Of a stretch of DNA of 64,000 nucleotides, positions 11,516-22,400 are shown one piece after another. Within the stretch, counting starts at the first letter, position 1. The number at the start of each line of letters is the position of its first letter. The position numbers and the translations under genes were made by a program. The stretch covers positions 4,471,658 to 4,535,657 of the forward strand of contig JAUPSS010000004.1 of assembly GCA_040285825.1 (NCBI GenBank), written 5' to 3'. The DNA is from Eukaryota sp. TZLM1-RC (Eukaryota > Metamonada: BaSk clade). The notes beneath the pieces were generated by a model. It had not been told where the DNA came from, did not search any database, and was given only the letters and a program-made list of their open reading frames with translations.

Positions 11516-12224
11516 AATGTTTTTAGAAAGCTTTTCTTGTAAATTTTGTATAGTAGTTCATTTAGTTTTTACTCCTCTCAACACCTCTTTTACCATCATT
11601 ATTTACGTACAGAAACCACCAGCAAATAAGCCATACCCTTGGAGCAAAGAGTCAACTCAGGGATGAAAGGAATTGTATAAACTTTTGGTTACCCAAGAAT
11701 CAGACAGAATTGAACCTGTAAGTTACATCTTATAGTGATTCATCAATTATCAATACAATTCATCACCTTTTGTAAATTCATCCTCCAGTTTTTCAAAAAA
11801 TTCGTGGATTACCATAAAATTTATGGCATCTGCTTTGTTGATTACTGGAACTATTGTTATTTGATTTTTAACTCTTGATCAATTGAACTATTGGTGAGCT
11901 GGATCACAGCAATGGTTCAATACAATTCAGGAAAGTGTTTATCATCAATACTGTTAAGAATCGCAAAATTTATTTAATAAATAAAATTTATATTATATAA
12001 AATTGAAAACTTACAACTTACTTAGGATTACACTTATTGATAAATGAAACTGAATATTGTGGAAGGCAACTTTTTCACAATTAAAGTTGTGTACTACAGA
12101 AAATGAGTTTATGGTAGACCTAGACTATGAACCAGGAAGTTTCTCAAAATTATTTTAAATTGTATTTTTTTCAGAATACAAGTTGATAAAATCAATAAAA
12201 ATAAAATAAAAATAATATTTTGTT
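11516..12224. other. Intergenic, AT-rich, no gene seen
   Basis: Probably holds the 3' UTR of the surface-protein gene (AT-rich, several AATAAA-like sites around 11960-12000) and the junction with the 3' end of the minus-strand REL retrotransposon. Confidence 0.5.
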
Positions 12225-12290
12225 TAAATTCTAGATATTTATTGAATTTGCACACTTAATTAAATTAACTCATAACTAATGAGACGACTA

Positions 12291-13010
12291 TCATTGAACC
12301 AAGATTTCCTCTACAAAATCTTGATCTGCTTGCTGTATAGCAAAAGCTTCTCTTATTCGATTGAAAAACCGAGGTAATCTATTAATAATGGCAAATTGAA
12401 TCCGTGAACGCCATAAAAATATATCAAATCTTTTCATTGTTTTTTCTTGCACCATTTTTTGGAAGTCATTCAAAAAAGTTTCTGCTTCAACTGATAATCT
12501 TCCATTTATCGAAAATGGGAAAGCAATAAAAACCAGCTGTGTATTTCTAGCGACATTAGCCTCTTCAATATCTTTATCATATTTTCTATGTTTCTCTTTT
12601 GCTTTAAACTCCAGAGCAGCCACAGGATTAAGTTTTCTTCTGTGAACCAAAGTACCATTTGCAACATTACATGAGACAAAGTCAACAATAGCTTCAGAAT
12701 TATCAATCCAATCACAGTATACATCACCTCTATCATCAGAACCAAAATTATTCAGAGAAAGTGCTTCCTTCAGCAGAGGCTCTTTGATACACGATATTCT
12801 TGCAGTTTGTGCCATATTGAAAACAGTGTCTCTAACAGCATCATGTAATGAAGAACGATAAGTTATCAATTTAGAACAATTCAGAGCATGGCGCAAAGTG
12901 AGTTGAGGTGAATTCGAACAAATACATTTTTCTTTTGATAATAATTGATTAATGGGGATATTCGAATATAATCTCATTTTTGTTACAAATGCTTCATTAG
13001 TGGCACACAA
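12291..13010 (-). pseudogene. REL element C-terminus: CCHC knuckle plus PD-(D/E)xK endonuclease
   Basis: 239-residue frame. The first 60 residues contain C-x-C ... H-x4-C (CICSNSPQLTLRHALNC) followed by RSSLHDAVRD. A restriction-like endonuclease core follows: IVDFVSC, then ALEFKAKEKHRKY, consistent with the D...E-x-K pattern. The C-terminal part contains RSRIQFAIINRLPRFFNRI. In R2-like elements this domain nicks the target for target-primed reverse transcription. Parts of the same domain recur at 30.0-30.8, 39.1, 49.6/50.8 and 60.9 kb. Confidence 0.78.
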
Positions 13011-13648
13011 TCCAAATCTTCGTGGTACAATGGTTACAAAAGTGAAGAATCTGATGACTTGCTTTCACAAACACCCTTTTCCAATAACAATGAGTGAAGA
13101 TCTTGATTTAAAACAGCCGAGCTGCATATATTATTATAAAGATCACTTTCATACATTCCAGTCAATCGTTTCTGTAATGTTCGAAGAGTGTACTTCAAAT
13201 TTAAAACATTCTTTTCTGGAATATTGCCATTGAATGATTGGGGAAAGCATCCACCCCATTTTCCTGCATCAATTTTTGAAATCTCTTCATTTAATGCAAA
13301 AACAGTGGAACTTTTCGTTGTCATCAATAAATCTTCCCAATCTGCATAACTTTCGGAAAACTCAAAGATTGCATTTCTGCATCCACCAACAAAATCACAC
13401 GAGGTAAGAATAGAAGCCTTCGTCCAACCTAAAATCGCCATAATGTGGACTAAGATAAGCATGGTCTGGAATTTGGAACATCTTACATCCCAGTAATTGC
13501 GACAGAACTTTTACACGTAAGTCATTAAACTTCTGAGCCAAAGGCCTAGTGACATGAGGATTTGTAGATCGAAATATATGATTGAAGTTGGAACTAAAAC
13601 ACAGTCTTATAGAGGTAAATTTGATGTGTCATTGTATATCTAAATTCA

Positions 13649-14197
13649 TCATTCGGTCATTTTGTCAGAAATTGAGTTCAACTTTTCAAACAATTTTTTG
13701 GTAATTTCATCATTATTTCCTAAAAACGAACCCAAATGACGAATAGCATCAATTGAATATAATATGGCTTGAATTTCAATATCATCAACTATTGTGGAAA
13801 CTGGAGAATTCGATAACAAATCACATTTAAGTAAATTAAGTCGGAGACCAATTTTGGTAAATAATTCTTTAAAACATACAGTTGCTTGTTTCACAATATT
13901 TAAATCACCAATAAGAACAACATCATCCATATATGCAATCATTTTTAGCGAAGGAAACATCTCTTGAATTTGCAATAAAATAGGATGAATGGCCAAACAA
14001 AACAAAAGAGGTCCTAACGGATCTCCTTGCTTTACACCACTTGATGAACTCAAAATGGAATTACCAAAATGTAAATTAGAATATGTGCAATATGTTGATG
14101 GAAAATACGGTATTAATTCCGGCATATATTGCAATAGAGCACCATGTATTCTGCGACGACTTAGTGATTTGAAAGCATTACTAAAATCCAATGACAT
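13649..14197 (-). pseudogene. Reverse transcriptase core of the REL element
   Basis: Contains LDFSNAFKSL (RT motif A aspartate), SGVKQGDPLGPLLFC (motif B) and AYMDDVVLIG (motif C). The catalytic box is YMDD rather than the FADD/YADD usual in non-LTR elements. A short stretch upstream (about 14200-14285, adjacent frame) supplies FQYGTNTTDG, another RT hallmark, so a frameshift lies between the blocks. Broken copy. Confidence 0.82.
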
Positions 14198-14324
14198 ACA
14201 AACATTAAATTCATTTTGGCGAAATAAAACATCAGTAGCAAATATCGCTAAAGAGACTCCATCTGTGGTATTAGTACCATATTGAAAGGGTAATAAAATT
14301 TTTTTGCTTTTTCATTGAACCTGC

Positions 14325-14741
14325 TTAAGCAACAAGCAGAAAAAAATTTTGTAAGCTCTCAGAGACTGCAATAGGACGAACATCCATTTTTGAATTTTTG
14401 ACAAGTGCAGTCAAACGAGAACTTCTTAATTCTTCTGGATATTTGAGTTGACCAGTCAATACTCTGTTGAAGAATTTGGTTAATAAAACAAGACAATCCT
14501 CTGAAGAAATAATTGCGGCTTTTACATGATCAATAGAAATACCAGAAAGTCCGGCAGGCTTACCGCGTGGTCTCTTTTTTATCACCGAAAATACTTCTGA
14601 TACCATCAATGGATAATGTTCCCAGTAAGTTCCGTAAAAATTTTGATCCATTATAGGGTCTTCCAAAGGATGAAGTATTTTTAGTTTATCTATTGTATTT
14701 TGATTGTTGGGCGTTTTAACTCCGGGATCTAAAGCTGACAA
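14325..14741 (-). pseudogene. REL element RT N-terminal region
   Basis: Frame of 138 residues with KPAGLSGISIDHVKA (the RT motif resembling 'GPDGI...K') and LTALVKNSKMDVRPIAVSES (RT motif of the 'P....RPI....' type). In the same frame the coding sense continues upstream to about 14845. It ends in a frameshift into the RT core. Confidence 0.75.
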
Positions 14742-15060
14742 AGCCCTAGACCATTTGTTGTCAAAGCATTTGTCTTCAAAAAATTTACTTAATTTCTGAG
14801 ATGACTGTTTTCTCGGTGCCTCTTTAGTTAAATCTTCGGAATTATTTGTTTAAATCTATTTAATTTTGTTTTTTCATTTTTCTGCTGCATGAACAAATGA
14901 ATGGTAGATAATAGTTTATCGATGGGAAGTAAAAGAAAGTACCAATTACTACTACAGTTCTTTAGATATCGCCAATAGTAAGATGAAACAGTAAGCGTGT
15001 TAACTTTCTTGGATGTAAAGTTAGATGTACATTGATTTAGGGAAAATTTTTGGAAAGTGT

Positions 15061-16478
15061 GGTTGTGGTTGTGGTTGTGTGATGTCCCGATCTTTTGCTC
15101 ATATAGATATGAAGGATAAAGAAATTCTATATTTTATTTATTTTTGAAACTGCCTGCTATAAACCCAAATAAGTGTCAGTAAAATTGCTGAAAGTTTTGA
15201 GTATGAAGTAGAGAACTTTGCTTTCCTTTAACAACAGAATAATTTACAGAGACTCCATAGAATAGAACTCCAGATTTATTTCATTATCTTCCTTCTTGAA
15301 ACATTGGCTGTCATTTCACTATGTTATTGAATAGAGGTCATTCCAAAACTTCACTAGGTAATGTTATATGAAAATGATTTTTCATATTTGATGATGCTTG
15401 ACACACTTTTTGATTTCGTCAGTTTACATTCAAATTTCAATGTTTCCTTGAAGTAGTTATGATTTCTTGCGACACACAATAATATGTTTGGATAATAGTC
15501 TTTTTAGGTTTGAGGTCCAATTAAGAAACTTTTTCAAAATTAAACCAATCGACAAACACATAATTTTCAAAAATGTATGTTGACAGGATCTGTCATTTAC
15601 GGTGAACAAACAAATGAGTGGATCATTCAGACATCCAGTGATTTTGCTATCTGGCAGAGTTTATTATTGGTGGAAAGTAGGCTTAAGGCAAAGATTATTA
15701 TTGTAGTCGTAAGTTCGAAAATTGCAATGAAGCATCAAGAAGCTGAAAACGAAGAATCGTTGCTGAAATGTCCATCAAGGGACCATCAATTGCTCCTATT
15801 CAAATTTCTTGAAATCTATGGATATGGATTGAAGATTATTTTCACAGTTTGTTATAGATTAACGATCTTATTACGTTTGTGCCTTAATACTGCTGTTCAA
15901 TGAAATAATGATTGAATAATAATGTCGTTGTAGAAAAGCTGACGTAATTGATGCTGATTTCGAAAAGGAACTAGAACTTTTAAACCATCAAAGAACAGTG
16001 TTTGTAGATAGATTCTAATATTAGTCAAAAATGCATTTATTTAGATCATCATTTTTACCATCAAGGTCCAAACCAGCAAAAGTATTTAATTTTAATTGTA
16101 CCAGACCTATTGTCAATAATGACAATTTGTATTGACAATGGTGTGGACTATATACTTAACAAGAACATAACTATAACAACAAGTCGAAAACAAAATGACC
16201 ATTCAACACGAATACTGACAAAGTTGAGGCTTTTTTTATTAAAAGGATTTTGACACTGATGATTAATTATTTCAGTCTATAGTTGTTGAGAAACAATTTT
16301 CCAAAACTAATACCTAATAGGTGTACGTCCATTTTTGATCATGACAATATAGAGTTAGTTTCCTGAGTAATTGCTGTCATTCTATACCTGTGTTTTCAAA
16401 TAACAACTCACTATATATCAAATTGTAAATAATCAAAGATCCTTCAAACTGATTTTTATTAGACAACAAAAAACTGGT
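15061..16478. other. Intergenic, a short GTGGTT repeat, no gene
   Basis: A small (GTGGTT)n tract lies at 15058-15081. A 108-aa plus-strand frame (15577-15903) has no recognisable motif and is probably chance. The right end is the 3' flank of the minus-strand repeat protein gene. Confidence 0.5.
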
Positions 16479-19400
16479 TTAATCAACAGAAAGAGAAGTT
16501 TCTTCTTTTGTATCTTCTTCCCCAGAGGTGTGCTCTGTGTCATGAAGTTCTTTTTCTGAAGAACTTAATTTTTCTCGATCCGACACTACACGATCCTCAA
16601 CATCATCTATAATAACCTCAATAGCAGACTTTTTGTCTTCTTCCTGATCAGAAACAATGGAATCACCTGACACATGGATTTCTATTTCGTGCTCACTAGC
16701 AACTGGGTGAATGGAAACATCGTTGAGTTCAACAGGATCAATAGTCCGCAAATGGACTCTTGGAATATATTTGGACTCTTCCTTGCCAAAGAGCCGCATA
16801 GTGAAATAAAGCGCTAAAGAAATTAAAATAATAGTGATTAAAATTCCAGCTAATGGGTAATTCGTAGTTTCTTCATTATCAAGAGGATCAAAAGAACAAG
16901 TTTCAATTAAAAGGTAGTTGTAATCAACCTTTGGTTCACCATCTATTACCACCACACATTCGCCATCATCGATAGAACTCTTATCCTCGAGAATCCACCC
17001 ACAAGCCTCATTGGTGGTACATTCATCACAATTAATGAAGTCTGAACAAGTACCAAGGCAATCAAAACCAAAGAAGCCCCATTTGCATTCGGTTTTGTCT
17101 TTAGAATGATCTCCTCTTGGAGTTGAAATTACTCCCTCACCTTCAATTGATGATCCAGGAGCAGGAATAAATGTATCTACCGAGACTGCTACATCAACAA
17201 CAATTGGAGAAGAAGTTGAGCTAATGAGGGTATTAATTGTAGAAGGATCATTCACAAATCTAACGTTGCCTTCCATAATGCGTAAGGTTTCCACATAAAC
17301 ACCCCTGAACTGAGTGTATTCAGTTTCAACAGAAGTAAAAGCAGGTCCAAATTCCTTATAATTGATATCTACAGCGTGAATTGAAGTGTTGCCGAAAACC
17401 ACATTTCCACCTGTGATTTCAATTGTTTCTTGACTAAATAGATCTCCATAAATGTCAGTTCTTCCAGAATTTATTTTCAGAACGCATTCAAGGCTCCAGG
17501 CTTGAGGAACTTGGAAAACACCATAATTGATAAATTCAGTTAAGTTGAAATGGGTACCAACATTGACTTTACCATTATTATTGATTGTTAAATCAAGCAA
17601 ATGAGAACAGGATTCAGATGATGAAACTTCCAATTCACCAGTTTCTTGAACATTTAAAATGGAGGTATGGGCAGTGAGACAAGGAGATAAATTAATCTTG
17701 GAAGACATTTCAATAGTCAAGTCATTCATAACAGCATCACCAGCAATTGAACCATTATCAAAAATAATAAGTTTGGCACTAGAAACACCTTGAATGGTAC
17801 CAGCAGTCCAGGTTAATGCTTCAACTGTTAAAATAGAATCTTCAGTGAAGGTGACCTTGCCATCATCTAAGGCGAAGGAAGAAATAGTATTGTCTGTAGA
17901 ATCAATCTCAGCTTGACCATTTTTCAATGCTAAATCATTAATTGTAGACTTTGTAACTTTGACCAAGCAATCAGAACAGTCGACTTTGAAAGAACCATCA
18001 GCATCAGTTGCAACAGTAGCATGATACACCTCTACATTACCATTGGAAGAAATTGTAATACCTTGATGGTTGATATGTTCAGTAAAAACAAAAGAACCTG
18101 TTTCTAAAACTAAATCTTCACCAATAGAAAGGTCTTCAAAAGTTAAAATACCAGTGGTTTTAATTGTTCCATTAGCTTCCAAATTTGCGGTAATTCTACT
18201 ACTGTCAGAACTGGTTTCTAATGTACCTAGAACATTCAAAGTATCTGTTGATTCAAGATTAGCGACTTCCAAGTAACCAGCCTCTGAAACAGTGAATGTG
18301 TTACCATTGGCTACATCAGCTACGTTGAAATGGGTATCAACATTGACTTTACCATTATTATTGATTGTTAAATCAAGCAAATGAGAACAGGATTCACTTG
18401 ATGGAACTTCCAATTCACCTGTTTCTTGAACATTTAAAATGGAGGTATGGGCAGTGAGACAAGGAGATAAATTAATCTTGGAAGAAATTTCAATAGTCAA
18501 GTCATTCATAACAGCATCACCAGCAATTGAACCATTATTAGAAAGAACAAGTTTGCCACTAGAACCACCTTCAATAGTACCAGCAGTCCAGGTTAATGTT
18601 TCAACTGTTAAGATAGAATCTTCAGTTAGGGTGACCTTGCCATCATCTAAGGTGAGAGAAGAAATAGTATTGTCTGTAGAATCAATCTCAACTTGACCAT
18701 TTTCTAAGAACAAGCTATTAATTGTAGACTTTGTAACTTTAACTAAGCAATCAGAACAGTCGACTTTGAGAGGACTAGTAGCATCAGTGGCAACAGTAGC
18801 ATGATACACCTCCACATTACCATTGGAAGAAATTGTAATGCCATGATGGTTGATATGTTCAGTAAAAACAAAAGAACCTGTTTCTAAAACTAAAGTTTCA
18901 TCAATTGAAAGGTCTTCAAAAGTTAAAATACCAGTGGTTTTAATTGTTCCACTAGCTTCCAAATTTGCGGTAATTCTACTACTGTCAGAACTGGTTTCTA
19001 ATGTACCTAGAACATTCAAAGTATCTGTTGATTCAAGATTAGCGACTTCCAAGTAGCCATTCTTCGAAACAGTGAATGTGTTAGCATTAGCTACATCAGC
19101 TACGTTGAAATGGGTATCAACATTGACTTTACCATTATTATTGATTGTTAAATCAAGAAAATGAGAACAGGATTCAGTTGATGGAACTTCCAATTCACCT
19201 GTTTCTTGAACATTTAAAATGGAGGTATGGGCAGTGAGACAAGGAGATAAATTAATCTTGGCAGACAATTCAATGGTCAAGTCATTCATAACAGCATCAC
19301 CAGCAATTGAACCATTATTAGAAAGAACAAGTTTGGCACTAGAAACACCTTGAACAGTACCAGCAGTCCAGGTTAATGTTTCAACTGTTAAAACAGAATC

Positions 19401-22400
19401 TTCAGTTAGGGTGACTTTGCCATCATCTAAGGTGAATGAAGAAATAGTATTGTCTGTAGAATCAATCTCAACTTGACCATTTTCTAAGAACAAGCTATTG
19501 ATTGAAGACTTTGTAACTTTAACCAAGCAATCAGAACAGTCGACTTTGAGAGGACTAGTAGCTTCAGTAACAAGAGTAGCATGATACACCTCCACATTAC
19601 CATTGGAAGAAATTGTAATACCTTGATGGTTGATATGTTCAGTAAAAACAAAAGAGCCTGCCCCTAAAACTAAATCTTCACCAATAGAAAGGTCTTCAAA
19701 ACTTAAAATACCAGTGGTTTTAATTGTTCCATTAGCTTCCAAATTTGCGGTAATTCTACTACTGTCAGAACTTGTTTCTATTGTACCTAGAACATTCAAA
19801 GTATCTGTTGATTCAAGATTAGCGACTTCCAAGTAGCCATTCTCTGAAACAGTGAATGTGTTACCATTGGCTACATCAGCTACGTTGAAATGGGTATCAA
19901 CATTGACTTTACCATTATTATTGATTGTTAAATCAAGCAAATGAGAACAGGATTCACTTGATGGAACTTCCAATTCACCTGTTTCTTGAACATTTAAAAT
20001 GGAGGTATGGGCAGTGAGACAAGGAGATAAATTAATCTTGGCAGACAATTCAATGGTCAAGTCATTCATTACAGCATCACCAGCAATTGAACTATTATTA
20101 GAAAGAACAAGTTTGGCACTAGAAACACCTTGAACAGTACCAGCAGTCCAGGTTAATGTTTCAACTGTTAAAACAGAATCTTCAGTTAGGGTGACTTTGC
20201 CATCATCTAAGGTGAATGAAGAAATAGTATTGTTTGTAGAATCAATCTCAACTTGACCATTTTCTAAGAACAAGCTATTGATTGAAGACTTTGTAACTTT
20301 AACTAAGCAATCAGAACAGTCGACTTTGAGAGGACTAGTAGCGTCAGTGACAACAGTAGCATGATACACCTCCACATTACCATTGGAAGAAATTGTAATA
20401 CCTTGATGGTTGATATGTTCAGTAAAAACAAAAGAGCCTGTTTCTAAAACTAAAGCTTCACCAATAGAAAGGTCTTCAAAAGTTAAAATACCAGTGGTTT
20501 TAATTGTTCCATTAGCTTCCAAATGTGCGGTAATTCTACTACTGTCAGAACTGGTTTCTAATGTACCTAGAACATTCAAAGTATCTGTTGATTCAAGATT
20601 AGCGACTTCCAAGTAGCCATTCTCTGAAACAGTGAATGTGTTACCATTGGCTACATCAGTTACGTTGAAATGGGTATCAACATTGACTTTACCATTATTA
20701 TTGATTGTTAAATCAAGCAAATGAGAACAGGATTCACTTGCTGGAACTTCCAATTCACCTGTTTCTTGAGCATTTAAAATGGAGGTATGGGCAGTGAGAC
20801 AAGGAGATAAATTAATCTTGGCAGACAATTCAATAGTCAAGTCATTCATAACAGCATCACCAGCAATTGAACCATTATTAGAAAGAACAAGTTTGGCACT
20901 AGAACCACCTTGAATAGTACCAGCAGTCCAGGTTAATGTTTCAACTGCTAAGATAGAATCTTCAGTTAGGGTGACCTTGCCATCATCTAAGGTGAGAGAA
21001 GAAATAGTATTGTCTGTAGAATCAATCTCAACCTGACCATTTTTCAATGCTAAATCATTAATTGTAGACTTTGTAACTTTGACCAAGCAATCAGAACAGT
21101 CGACTTTGAAAGAACCATCAGTATCAGTTGCAACAGTAGCATGATACACCTCCACATTACCATTGGAAGAAATTGTAATACCTTGATGGTTGATATGATC
21201 AGTAAAAACAAAAGAACCTGTTTCTAAAACTAAATCTTCACCAATAGAAAGGTCTTCAAAAGTTAAAATACCAGTGGTTTTAATTGTTCCATTAGCTTCC
21301 ATATTTGCGGTAATTCTACTACTGTCAGAACTAGTTTCTAATGTACCTAGAACATTCAAAGTATCTGTTGATTCAAGATTAGCGATTTCCAAGTAGCCAT
21401 TCTCTGAAACAGTGAATGTGTTACCATTGGCTACATCCGTTACGTTGAAATGGGTATCAACATTGACTTTACCATTATTATTGATTGTTAAATCAAGCAA
21501 ATGAGAACAGGATTCACTTGATGGAACTTCCAATTCACCTGTTTCTTGAACATTTAAAATGGAGGTATGGGCAGTGAGACAAGGAGATAAATTAATCTTG
21601 GCAGACAATTCAATGGTCAAGTCATTCATTACAGCATCACCAGCAATTGAACTATTATCAGAAAGAACAAGTTTGGCACTAGAAACACCTTGAATAGTAC
21701 CAGCATTCCAGGTTAATGTTTCAACTGTTAAAATAGAATCTTCAGTGAAGGTGACCTTGCCATCATCTAAGGCGAAGGAAGAAATAGTATTGTCTGTAGA
21801 ATCAATCTCAGCTTGACCATTTTTCAATGCTAAATCATTAATTGTAGACTTTGTAACTTTGACCAAGCAATCAGAACAGTCGACTTTGAAAGAACCATCA
21901 GCATCAGTTGCAACAGTAGCATGATACACCTCCACATTACCATTGGAAGAAATTGTAATGCCATGATGGTTGATATGTTCAGTAAAAACAAAAGAACCTG
22001 TTTCTAAAACTAAATCTTCACCAATAGAAAGGTCTTCAAAAGTTAAAATACCAGTGGTTTTAATTGTTCCATTAGCTTCCATATTTGCGGTAATTCTACT
22101 ACTGTCAGAACTAGTTTCTAATGTACCTAGAACATTCAAAGTATCTGTTGATTCAAGATTAGTGACTTCCAAGTAGCCATTCTCTGAAACAGTGAATGTG
22201 TTAGCATTAGCTACATCAGCTACGTTGAAATGGGTATCAACATTGACTTTACCATTATTATTGATTGTTAAATCAAGCAAATGAGAACAGGATTCACTTG
22301 ATGGAACTTCCAATTTACCTGTTTCGTGAACATTTAAAATGGAGGTATGGGCAGTGAGACAAGGAGATAAATTAATCTTGGCAGACAATTCAATGGTCAA

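Larger units (their letters stand above)
12225..15060 (-). mobile_element. Degenerate REL-type (R2-like) non-LTR retrotransposon
   Basis: Reading on the minus strand from about 15060 to 12225: an upstream region in one frame (about 15060-14850), the RT N-terminal region (14741-14325), RT core (14197-13649), thumb/linker (13462-13034), then a CCHC zinc knuckle and restriction-like endonuclease (13010-12291). Frames change at least four times, so the copy is dead. The order RT, CCHC, endonuclease is that of R2/CRE/NeSL-class elements, not APE-type LINEs. The 3' untranslated tail after 12291 matches that of the fragment at 39.1-39.3 kb (shared TCGTC.CATTAG, TATGAGTT, TTCAATAAATA), which confirms family membership and 3' end position. 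The 5' end is uncertain. Confidence 0.82.

Noticed and set aside
15577-15903. 108-aa plus-strand frame
   Set aside because: No motif, AT-rich, isolated; probably chance.
18070-22176. Series of 68-aa plus-strand frames every 780 bp
   Set aside because: They are antisense shadows of the repeat protein gene.
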